Source: Pseudocercospora fijiensis CIRAD86
Lineage: Eukaryota > Ascomycota > Dothideomycetes > Mycosphaerellales > Mycosphaerellaceae
NCBI RefSeq assembly: GCF_000340215.1
Contig: NW_006921533.1
Span: 6,105,424-6,169,423, forward strand
DNA: 64,000 nucleotides
Reading direction: 5' to 3'
Below the pieces are notes generated by a model. It worked only from the letters and a program-made list of their open reading frames with translations, did not search any database and was not told the origin of the DNA. A program made the translations under genes and the position numbers. This document shows, one piece after another, positions 46,073 through 57,073 of this stretch (positions are counted from its first letter, which is position 1; each line of letters opens with the position of its first letter).

Positions 46073-47309
46073 CTATTCGTATCGGTAGCAGAAAGGTCCA
46101 CTGAAGGTGTCCATGACGTCTTTGAAGACTGGATCGGCAGCAACGAAGCCAAATGGAAGCCTGTCGTCGAGTGTCATCGCTGGACAGTCGGGGACATCGC
46201 AACCGAGCGTGGCAGTTCCTGAGATTACGTTCTGTCGGCGGTAGATGTCAAGGTTTTGCCATACAGTCCAAACGCTGTGACAGGTCAGGACTCATGTGTG
46301 GCACAAAAGCTATCCAAGGCAGAACTTACTTGTCCACCATGCCGTGATGTAAATAGAAAAGGGGATCAGCGGGAGAAGAGTGGAAGTCCATCATGGAACC
46401 ACCAGTCTGCCAGTGACCGCCACCGTGGACACCAAACTTGTTTGTATCGCTGTTGTAGCCTTGCGCGAGCCACTGGAAATCTTCGACGTAGATCTGGTTC
46501 AGGACAAGCTCGGTCACATTCTGATAGGTGTTGTAGCGCCTCGAGAACCACGGGTTGATATCACGCTCGAGGCAGCGTGGATTGTGCTCGAATGAAGAGT
46601 TGACATTGCTGGTGTTGGGCAAGTCGAGGGGTCCGAGGTTGACAACATACTTGCTAAACGGTCCCTTCTGCACACAGCCTCCGCCAGTTCCCGGAGGGTA
46701 TGTGATATCCTGGGCAGCAAGCCATGTATCGGCACGACCAGCCACAAATTTTCCGTTGCTTCCCATGCTATACTCATCACCCGAGAAGAGAGGGCTATCC
46801 TGAGGGGCATCAAAGTCTTCTGCCCAATTCCAGTATGGGAGGGTTCCAGTATAGCCACACAGCTTCTTCAGGTCCTGCTCCAGATAGTGAATGAAAGTAC
46901 GATGCCATGCAAAGAAGTCGGCGGTGTCATGGATGTTCAAGGTATAGTTGATATGCGTGGCAACGTATTCGTCGAAACGAGACTTGACTCCTGGATAGTC
47001 GGCAGCTTGAGCGGAAGTCATGACCTGCGGCTTCATTTCTTGCAAACAGATGACAGCGTCTGTGAAGCTCTTTCGAGTTTCGCGTGACAGAGTACGCCAC
47101 TCTTTTCTCACATTGGCATTGTCGTATGTGCATGCCGCATTTTGTCGAGAGCCAACATTGGAGCGCATAGTCTCATGAGCGATGTCTGAAATGTTCCTCC
47201 AGGCGGCACCGCTGGAGAGTTGTGATGTGGTGTATTGCTTAATGCTTGGGGCTTGCGCGGCGGCAAGTGCGGCCAGGGTGGCCAGGGAAGTGAAGGTGTT
47301 GAAGCGCAT
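46073..47309 (-). CDS. Secreted tyrosinase (type-3 copper protein)
   Basis: Oxidises phenols to quinones. Two exons: 47309-46330 and 46274-46073, 393 residues, with a 55-bp GTAAGT...ACAG intron joining MVDN to VWTVWQNL. The start at 47309 gives a clean signal peptide (MRFNTFTSLATLAALAAAQA); a frame extends 19 codons further up but with His/Cys-rich junk. CuA ligands are seen as His119, His127 and His136 in HINYTLNIHDTADFFAWHR. CuB has His295 and His299 in VHGGGH and the third in PLFYLHHGMVD (321/322). Several N-glycosylation sequons are present. It is short: no C-terminal cap domain of the ~600-residue tyrosinases, so it resembles the shorter secreted fungal tyrosinases. A melanin or phenolic role is inferred. 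Confidence 0.92.
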
Positions 47310-47717
47310 TATGGTGGTCAAAGGAGGGTAAGAATGGCAATGGCAATTGCAATGGCAATGGTCCAAGGTCCAAGAGGAGGTGTTTATTGGAAGGCAAACG
47401 AAGGTGCAGTATTAACGAAAGAAGGGAAAGGCAGCAGGCTGGCAGAAGGAGGCCAGGCGCAGTGAAAATGGCGCAGTGAATGGGAGTGGGTTAGAAAGAG
47501 GCGACATTGTGTGAAGGAAATGCACTATCGAGATAATAATTGCGAGCAAGGGGCGTATGGAGACGAGTGGCGGACGGAAGTGGAAGTGGCGTTTGGACGC
47601 TGGAGGTCGATTGGGTTGTTGGCACGGCTTCCTGCAGCTGCGACAAGGAGTGCAAGGCTAGCCAAGGCCAAGCCACGCCACGCCAAGCTCTTCGAACGCA
47701 TCTACCGTCGATGTATC
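47310..47717. other. Tyrosinase promoter region
   Basis: Upstream of the minus-strand tyrosinase. A purine-rich AATGGC/AATTGC microrepeat lies at about 47,333-47,362 just upstream of the start. The GATGTATC flank of the adjoining TIR element is at 47710-47717. Confidence 0.55.
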
Positions 47718-47745
47718 TAGGGGTGCCAGGTTGTTAATCACGACT
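47718..47745 (+). repeat. Left inverted end of the TIR element
   Basis: TAGGGGTGCC then TTGTTAATCAC. Immediately inside, 47749-47766 is a perfect 18-bp palindrome GTTAGCAACGTTGCTAAC, a possible subterminal binding site. Confidence 0.75.
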
Positions 47746-47836
47746 AACGTTAGCAACGTTGCTAACACTATTAATAACGTTAATATAGTCGACTTATTAG
47801 ATAGTAACCTAGGGCTAAAGGCCGCTAACTAGAGGT

Positions 47837-48042
47837 TATAAGAAGGGTTATATTAGTAGGTAGATAGAGTAGTAGTAGGTACGAGTAGTATTCGATAAGG
47901 AGCTAGGAGGAGAGGGAGGAAGGCAGGCAAGTTAGCCTATTACTAAGCGCTAAGCCCTACCTAAGGCATCGAGACCCTAGCTTTACTCGAGCCCGGTTAT
48001 ATACTAATTACGTAATTATATATAATCTCTTTAGTCCTAATA
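47837..48042 (-). repeat. 3' LTR of Gypsy copy B
   Basis: 206 bp, same length as its partner. Plus-strand borders are TATAAGAAGGG and GTCCTAATA. Confidence 0.92.
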
Positions 48043-49189
48043 TACGCTTCCCTTCTAAAAGCCGCGCCCTCGTAGCTAGTCTTTGTTCTAGTCTTAACCT
48101 CTATTACTACTAACTTAGTAGGTCTAATAAGCCGCTTAGTCCGCGCTAAATTAAATATATAACTACTAATTATATAACTATATTAAACCTTACCTCTAAT
48201 ATAATACAATGTTTAACTCTAACTATACTATCCTTATATATAATAAAGTAAAGAGATATAAGGCTATAAGAATTAAGGGCTATCGACTAATTATAATATA
48301 AGCGCGCCTTCCCTACTATAATAGGTAGGCGTACGAGGTATTATAGTACTGCCTCCGTTCTAAGTAATGTCGTTCCGAGTTCTCTACGTCTACTCTAAAA
48401 GACCTAGAAATGTCCGCTTCCGAGGGTTTATTCTTATTATTATAAGGGCTATTACTATTCGTAGTTTCGCTAGCCCTAATTAGTTAGGTTTAGTAGCCTT
48501 TAATTATTAATCTTATTTTATCTTTTAAAAAACACAGCTCGTCTAGTTTCTATAGGTAAAGGCTATTATAAGTATAGTAGTAGAGGTTCGCCTCGCTTAA
48601 AGGGTCGGAAAGATCGAGAAGTAACCTATTATTTATAAAATCGACCCTAGCTAGCTTAGCTCTATAGTTTTTAACCTTAGTTAGTCTATTAGTCGCTTAA
48701 TCTTTTAGGCGGCTTAAAGTTTTAATTAAAGTTTTAATTAAAGGTGCCTTAGGCTTATAGTATAGGTAAGGTTATATCTATAGGCGTAGTAATAATAGCA
48801 AGTAATATTAATAATAGTAGCGCTAGTCGTCTTAGCGCTAACTTTACCTTACTTTCGATTTCCTTCTTCGACTAATAATATACTCTATAATACTATTACT
48901 AATATAGTCGCGCCGGCTATATCGCCCTTTAGTATAAGCGTAACGCTATCGTTTTTATTATTATTACTAACACTATTCGCCTACGTGCGCGCGCCGCCTC
49001 TACTAACCGCCTAGGCCTTAGGGCTTCGATAGAATATAGAAATAAAAGGGGCGTTAAAAGAAGGGTCTTATAGGGTACGCTAGTAAAGAGGTAGATTTCT
49101 TAAAAGAGTAGGCGATAGGTTAATAGTTCTAGCGCGTTTGTTAACGCTCGGTATGTATCTACTATAGTAGTATAGTCTTATTATCCTTC

Positions 49190-50324
49190 GTTACTAACAA
49201 TTGCTTGCCTCTAATTAGTTAGCTAATAGTACCCCGAGGGTAGTATTAGTTCTAGGCCCTTCTAGTAATATTATAGGCCCTTAGCCTTCTTCTTATTCTT
49301 TACGCTCGTCTAATACTCGTCTAATAACTCGGCTATATCCTCGAAGGAGTCTTTAGCCTCCTACGAGTCCTATTTAGGTAAATAGCCCTACTATCTTAAG
49401 AGGTATTCCTTCTTGCCTTATCTAGTCTAGTACTTTAGAATACGTTCTATAGACTATAGCTCTTCGCTATTAGCTAAGACTTCTTCTAACTTAGTAGGCG
49501 CTTTATCGCCTTCGCGCTAGTAGTATAGCTTAAGGAGGGATATATAGAAGGTATTATAGATAGTATAATAGGGTAGAAGCTATAACTAATAGGCCTATAC
49601 GGAGGAGCCCTTAACTTCTCGAATACGGAATAGGCTAATATATCTTAGTACGAGCTTAGGCCTTGTTTTACTATTAGGTAATAGGTGCTTGCGAATATAG
49701 AGATTCTTCGTACTAAGTATAACTATATCGCCTTGTTTAAAGGTTATTAGTATATAGCGCTTATCGTAGTAGGTCTTTTAGTACTCTTAAGCCTTTATTA
49801 GCTTTTTAACTATCTTAGTATAGATCTCCCGTATCTTCTAGATACGTTCTATTACCGCTAGTATCTCTAGTACTTAACGCGCTTCCCTTTCCTTACGCTC
49901 GGCCTCGAGCGATAGGGGGTCTTATAGTATAGCAGCGTTCTAGCCTATTATAGCTATATAGGGTAAGACCTTAGTTAATAAATACACGCTATTATTATAT
50001 ACGAATTCTATAGATTATAGGAGGTTAACCTAATCCTCGGGGTTCTTATTAATATAGCTACGTAGGTACTACTATAGGGTAGTATTCTGCCTCTCTATTT
50101 AACTATTAGTCTATAGGTAGAAGGCTATCGATAGCCGATACTTTAGTCTTAGCTATAAGCAAATCTCGCTCTAATAGTAAGATATTAGTATCGATCTACG
50201 ATTAGATATAATCCCCTTAGGGGTTCCCTAATAGGTATAGAAGATATTAGTCTATAGCGCCTCTACTATATTAATAGTAGTCTAATCTTTCCGTACCGGG
50301 ATATATCGGGCGCCTTTAGTAAAT
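49190..50324 (-). pseudogene. Gypsy copy B, end of pol (C-terminal integrase)
   Basis: Homologous to 1-1130 of copy A. The last base block before F, TAAAT (50320-50324), is duplicated at 57074-57078. Confidence 0.85.
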
Positions 50325-50527
50325 TATTAAGATATTAATTAAATAGCTATCTAAATTAATAACGAGTTAAGGAAGGAAAGAAGAAGCTCTTCCGTAGAAG
50401 GGGCCTTTTATCCGCTCGGCGGAGGCCGCTTAGCGGAGTCCGTAGGCTTTAGATTACGTAACTTGGATTACGTAACCTTAAGTTATATAATCTCGAATTT
50501 TATATATAAGTCGCTAAAATCGTAATA
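50325..50527 (-). repeat. LTR of element F (left copy, 3' LTR)
   Basis: 203 bp, TATTAAGATATT to CGTAATA. Differs from the right copy mainly at RIP-type sites, plus CG versus TA dinucleotide pairs. Confidence 0.92.
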
Positions 50528-52233
50528 GTACTCTTCCCCTTCGTAGGCGACGTCTATAGCGCTATTACTTATTATTCTTAGATCGTTACGATTATAGCGA
50601 CTAAAAGTAGTACACTTAGTCGCATTAGTACCGCGGAGTTAGTAATACGTAGCGGGCGCGGTTTACGTAGATATCGACGGTAATAGTCCTTTACTACTTC
50701 TTATATATTAGTAACGTCCTTAGCGGCTTCCTATATTAGCTTATTATAACCGATCTACTTTACCTTATATTATATATTATCCTTCTTTCCTTTCGAGTCT
50801 AATATCTATTCTACCTCCTATTCCTCGTCGCTATCGATAATTAATAGTAGTAGCAGCTCGTATCGCTAACTAGGTATACTCGCTTTAGATACTAGTATAA
50901 AGAGCGATATATAAAATACGTCGTATACTCGTATTAAGTTAGGTAGCTTTAGCTAGTACGCGTATAGTAATACGATTTTAATAATCTTATATAGGCTAGA
51001 GTTCTTAATATCGAGCTTAGCGTTTAGCTAATCGGTACTTATACCTTTAAGGGATAGGAATACCTTATCGCTAACTTAGTACATAGGGGTAGGTCGACGG
51101 TATTAGTTAGTAGAGTCTTCTATACGAGATTGTTAGTATCTTATCTACTCGACGAAGTAGGCTTCGAAGGTCTAAAGATAGTCTATCTAGGCCTAAGCGT
51201 CGTAGTTAATTAGTAGGTCCTTTTCCGGTAATATCGAAGGCTCGCTTCTAAGACACGGATTATAGCCGTAACTAGCTTAGAAAGGTAATAACCTAGTAGT
51301 CTCGGATAGTACGTTATTTATTATAAATTCGGCGATAGGAAGCTATAGGCTCTAGTCGTCTTACTTATAGTTAATATATAACTAGAGGTATCCCTCGATA
51401 ACCTCGTTTAATCGCTTAGTCTATCTATTAGTTTAAGAGTAACGAGTAGTCGAAAGGTTACGCTTAATATATAGGCGCTTATATAAGTAGTTCTAGAACT
51501 TAGAGATAAACTACGTACCGCGGTCTAAAGTAATAGTATTAGGAAGGCTATAAAGCTTCTAAATATATATAAGATAGGTATTAGCGACTATCTAAGCGCT
51601 TAAGTATCTTTCCTTATATATAAATAGGATAAGATATTGTATTTTAGTTAATCGATCGATAATAATAAGGATCGAGTTATAACCGAAGCTATCGGAGAGG
51701 CTAGTAACGAAGTCTATTATTACGCTCTTCTATCGAGTAGTTAGTATAAATAGAGGGCGAAGGAGTCTATATTTCGCCTATTACGATAATTTAGTCTAAA
51801 AATAGGTATAGTAGGTACTAATATATCGTTTAATATCTTTACGTATTTACGGCTAGTAGTAACTACGGCTAGTAAGATAGAATATTTTTACGATACTAGG
51901 GTACCTAGCGGCGGAATAGTTATAGTATATATAGATAATATCGGTATAAAGTAATTTATCTATTTCCTTAGTCTCTAGTATATAAAGGTAATCGCGGTAG
52001 AATAGAAGATTATTTTTAATTTTATAATTTAAGGGAAATAGAGAGAGATTATTAAAGGAATCCGATTTACTATAAAAATATCCCTTTACTTATTAGAAGA
52101 GGGCGTCCTTAATCGAGGCCTCTCGAATTCGCTTAGTAATATTCTCGGCGTTAATTAAAGTCTCGGCGCCGAGGGATTCTATAGTAAATATAACTATATC
52201 GTCGCTAGCGGCGTCGATACGAGCTTTTACAAA

Positions 52234-52276
52234 TTAGGGTTTACCCTAACCCTAACCCTAACCCTAACCCTAAGGG
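52234..52276. repeat. Telomere-like array 1 in element F
   Basis: Five CCCTAA units (52244-52273). One inverted unit (TTAGGG, 52234-52239) stands before them and GGG follows. Confidence 0.95.
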
Positions 52277-52342
52277 TCGTTACCGTAAAAAACGTAAAAG
52301 TCGTTAAATCGTCCGTTTCTTCGAGAACTATAGTTATTTACC

Positions 52343-52386
52343 TTAGGGTTACGTAACCCTAACCCTAACCCTAACCCTAACCCTAA
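52343..52386. repeat. Telomere-like array 2 in element F
   Basis: Five CCCTAA units (52357-52386). The array opens with a perfect 20-bp palindrome, TTAGGGTTACGTAACCCTAA (52343-52362). Confidence 0.95.
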
Positions 52387-52899
52387 GGAGAAGATTTTAT
52401 AGGTAGCGGATCGGAGGTCTACTACTAGGTTATATAGCTTTAGTACGAGTTAGTAGTTATACTTAATACGTAGGTCTTCCGTCGATAAGGATAGATTAGC
52501 GGAGCGATATATAAGTAAGTTTAGCTTAGCTTTTTACCTACTAGGGCGGTATATAATCTCGAAATTAAACCTACTAAGGAACTCGCTTTAGCGAGCTTAG
52601 CGGCGGTTAAGTTGCTTAGTAGATATATAGAACTATAGATTACGGTAATTAGTAATAATATAGATAGGTCCTTTATTAGACTAATAGCCTTTTAATTCGG
52701 ATCTCTAAGACTCGAAGGCCTTAATAATAGTAAGAAGCTTTTTATTATAAATCTCGTAATTATATTCGGTAGATATTATCTTCTTTAAGAAGTAAGCGAC
52801 GGGCTTCTATATACCGTCGGTATATAACTAAGATATAATACTAGTAGTAATATAATTAGAAGTATTAGTCTCGATTATTACTAGTAGGTCTAGATTATA

Positions 52900-53750
52900 A
52901 TAGGCTAATATAGATATAAAGGTAAAAGCGGCCTTAAGCTAGTCGAAGGCGTCTTAGTAAGCCGCTATATATACGAAAGGAGTATCCTTATAAGTCGATA
53001 GAACTATAGGCTTTACGATTCGCGCGAAGTTATAAATAAAATAGTAGTAGAAGTTTACGAAGCCGAGGAAGGACTATATATCCTTAACGTTAGTAGAAAT
53101 AGGCTAGTCGCGTATAGCCTCGATTTTCTCGTCGTTTATATAGATACCGTCGGTACTAATAATAAGGCCTAGGTACTTAACTATTATTATCTCGAACTCC
53201 GATTTCGATATATTAGCTCGTAATCCGGCCTTTAGGAGCGTATCTATTACTTAGCGTACGTAATAGCGGTATTCTTCGATAGAGTTAGAATAGATAAGTA
53301 CGTCGTCTAGGTACGTAGTATAGAATATATTAAGGAAGGGCTAGAGGGCATCGTTAATATATTATTAGAAAGTTAATAGCGCGTTATATAGCCCGAACGG
53401 TATAACCTTATATTCGAAGAGGCCGTATCGAGTATAGAAGGCTATTTTCTACTCGTAGCCTAGTTCGATATAGAGTTAGTTAAATACTAAGATAATATCG
53501 AGTTTAGTATATACTACTACCTTACTTAACCGATCGAGTATCTCTTAAATAAGAGGGATCGGATATCTATTCTTTACTATAATCTCGTTTAGCTTACGAT
53601 AGTCTATATAGAACCGTAAACCTCTACCGGGTTTCTTAATAAATAGTACTAGCGAAGAGTACTATAAGGTTAATACTTAAATAAACCTCTTATCGAGGTT
53701 ATCCTTTAAATAGTTATATAGGACTTCTAATTCCTTATATAATATACCGT
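52900..53750 (-). pseudogene. Reverse transcriptase remnant of element F
   Basis: Minus-strand frame with the Gypsy RT palm. The YLDD box is preserved, and KIAFYTRYGLFEYKVIPFG lies to its N-terminal side. Downstream NISKSEFEII matches the usual connection. Interrupted by TAG/TAA at Gln/Trp. Confidence 0.85.
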
Positions 53751-55143
53751 AGAGCGGGCTATATATCGTTTCCTTACCTTTAATAATATCGATATAGTAG
53801 TTTTACCTAGGTTAATATAGCGGTAGCTTCTTCGTATCTTCTTACGAGAATAATATTAACCTACTATAATAGTACTAAGGGACTTTATCGGTAGGATTAA
53901 TATACTTCTTCTTAGCTATTTCTTTCTTTATATCTTATAGCGATATAGCGAATACGAATAAATCCTTCTTCTTTATTTACTAGTTAAAGACCTATATACT
54001 TATAGGAGCTATAGTTATACCGGCGATATAGATAAGCGGCGGTAATAAACGTTTTAGCGCTAGTCGCGGCGATAGATATAGCGGAGGTAAGAGCGGAGAT
54101 AAGAACTATATCGATACTAACCGGCGCGTCGGATAGTCGCGCTATATATAATGTCTTTATATTAAGTTGATAAGTTTTACTACGTCGGTATCGTCTAATA
54201 GGTTATAAGCTAATTACTACTATTAATAGTATTATATTGCTATAGGCTCGGCGTAAGCTAGCGTATCGTTATCTTCGTAATTAGATAGGCTATAGATACG
54301 AACGATAGTATATAAGTCGTTATAGTATTCCTTATAATAGTTAGAGTTAAACTATACTCGGTTAAGCTTCTAGTCGATATAAGGGTTATACTTATTAAGC
54401 TATAGGCGGCCGAGAATAATAGGATAGTATCCTAGCGTAGTAAGGTAGAAAGCCCTATATTCGATATAGCTATTAATATTAACGGTCGCTCTAGTATACT
54501 AAGTAACGTTAGCTACGAAGCTACCGTCGAAGGTAGTTAATCTACGAGGCTCCTTTAGGTTATAGATAGGGAGTTAGTATTAGTATACGTAATATAAGTC
54601 GATAAAAGATAAACCGGTATAACCGTAATTAACTATTACTAATAATTAATATTCGATATCCTACCTTATATCTAGTACGCTAGACTAAGGTTTATTACGA
54701 GCCGTTAAAGTATAATATAAGACGAGATATTAATTATCGCCCTTAGGTATAATACTTCCTAATAATACTAATAAACTAATCTTTAAATCTTTCTACTATC
54801 GATATCTCTTTCTATAATTAGGGTATAGGTCCTTCGGAAATAACGGTATAGGTAACTCTATCGGTATAGGCTCTTAAACGCGACTTTGTTTAAGAGCTAT
54901 ACTTTTCCCTCCTTATCGCTACTATTAGCGTTCTTATTATTAGTAGGAGGTAGATTAGTCGGATCGGCGGCGGTAGTACTAAAGGCGGAGACGTTAGTAT
55001 TTAAACGATTACTATAGCCTTAAGCGTAGCGGACGAGCTCTAGATAAGTAGTATTAGAGTAGACGTAGTTACTACTATAGAAGCGGTATAAACTCTCGCG
55101 GTAGTAGCGATCTCTCTCTTCGATCGTTACGCGGCGACGATTA

Positions 55144-55167
55144 CCCTAACCCTAACCCTAACCCTAA
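55144..55167. repeat. Telomere-like array 3 in element F
   Basis: Four CCCTAA units followed by a variant CTCTAA. Confidence 0.93.
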
Positions 55168-56870
55168 CTCTAAGTAGTAGAGAGGTCTATAGTATCTAGA
55201 TCGCGGATAGTTATAGTCGTAGTCGTAGTAGTACTAGGGTTATTATTATTATTATTCGCCGAGGTAAATTGCCCTTAGTTATTACGTAGAGCGATATATC
55301 CTTATAGAGCGTACTAATTATTAGAGCCGCTAGTATTATTATTACTACGGTTAGTATTCGAGCCTTAGTTAGTAGTATTGCTTAATCCTAGCTTAGTATT
55401 ATCGCGGCTACTTTCTACGCGATACTAGTAGAGCCGATTATCGATAATAGTTAGTCGTCGGTATAATACTAAGAAGTCGGTAGGCTTATTATATATATTA
55501 CTAAGCGCTACTTTTAATTCGGAAGACAAGCTACGCTTAAGAGCGTTAACCTAAGCTCGGCTTTTATAACTAAATAAGGCGTTAAGTCGATTAAACTCTA
55601 TAAGATAGTAAGTAAACTCCTTATTTTTCTACTTTAAGTTGTCTAGCTTATAACTAGTAGTAGCGACCTTATTAGGATCGCCGAAGGTATTAACTAATAG
55701 GTTATAGAAGTTATCGAGGTCGTCGAAATCTACGATTACGCCTTATTTATCGTAACGGACGTATAGCTAGACTATCGAGCGGGCTTTGCCGGTAGTACGA
55801 CTATATATATATATATTAACTAGTCTTATAGTATCGGAAAGCGATTATTATTAATTATTAACTTAATCGTAAGCTTAGTAAGGAAGGGCTTTAGCTTTTT
55901 ACGGTCTCTATCGTATTTCTCGGAGTCTAGATACTTCTCGCTTTTACTATATCTAGTATAGTTATTATTATCGTCGATACTACGGTTAAATCGAGAACGT
56001 CGGAGAGGCTTAGGTTAGTCGCAAAAGATAAAGGGATCGAGAGGTCGACGGAATAGAAGTCGGCTATTATCTAATATAGGTCCTCGACCGATTAGATTAT
56101 ATAATAAAGACGCTTTAGCGTCGCGACGAGCGCGAGCGGCTTATTTACTAGCTCGTCGGGCGATATCTTCTATAGAAGACTATTATTATTATAGGCGAGC
56201 GACCTACTAAGCTAGGTTATTACGCTACTATTACGTAATAACTAAGGAGTTGCGTACTAAATCGGCGGCTCGACGCTAGTATTCTACTTTAGTCCGAGCC
56301 TATACTAGCTCGCTATTAAGATAAGTATTAGTCTTATAATAAGCTTATTATACCTATTCTAATATCTCTACCTCTTACTAGTATTACTAACGAAGTGTAG
56401 CTACTAACTAATATAGCTTAGTTATACGCTAGAAGATATATTTAGCGGCCTCCTACTCGTTTACTCTATTAAAGAACTAATAGAAGTCTTAGAGGCTACT
56501 AGGTAGCGGCTATTATAGTACGCTATCGATATTAGCGAGACTAGGTCGTAGACCTTACGGTAGTTATAGTAGTTCTAGTATACCGTTTAACGGGGCCCTA
56601 GCTATTTCTATATAGTTAGGCGTATTCGTATATTCTAAGCCGCTACCGCGATCGGTAGGCGGTTTTAAAGGATCTATAGCGAATCGGCGGTATTACTATA
56701 GTCGGGTAGCTTACTATACCTAATATAGATTAGTATATAGGTCTGTTAGTACTATCGTATAATAGGGAGCGTAGAAGGGCGATAGCGATCGCCGGCGGCG
56801 TAATTCCTTATATAAGCGTACGTAATAGTACCTACGACGTTATCGTAGGTAATAAAGGAACTCGTTATTC

Positions 56871-57073
56871 TATTAAGATATTAATTAAATAGCTATCTAA
56901 ATTAATAACGAGTTAAGGAAGGAAAGAAGAAGCTCTTCCGTAGAAGGGGCCTTTTATCCGCTTAGTAGAGGCCGCTTAGCGGAGTCCGTAGGCTTCAGAT
57001 TACGTAACTTAGATTACGTAACCTTAAGTTACGTAATCTCGAATTTTATATACAAGTCGCTAAGATCGTAATA
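56871..57073 (-). repeat. LTR of element F (right copy, 5' LTR)
   Basis: 203 bp, followed by the target duplication TAAAT (57074-57078). Confidence 0.92.

Larger units (their letters stand above)
50325..57073 (-). mobile_element. Gypsy element F (second family), inserted in copy B integrase
   Basis: 6,749 bp with 203-bp LTRs (50325-50527 and 56871-57073) and 5-bp target duplication TAAAT on both sides. Coding runs on the minus strand: gag probably about 55-56.8 kb, reverse transcriptase about 53.0-53.7 kb, RNase H about 52.4-52.9 kb and integrase about 50.9-52.1 kb. The reverse transcriptase shows IAFYTRYGLFEYKVIPFG and an intact YLDDVLIYSN (53297-53314 covers the box). CpA and TpG are almost wholly absent: the 60-base line 51421-51480 has none of either but four CpG. 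Three telomere-like arrays lie inside. Confidence 0.92.

Noticed and set aside
52234..52386. A true chromosome end or telomere fusion
   Set aside because: Coding sequence of the same element and both LTRs continue on each side, and arrays are only five units long.
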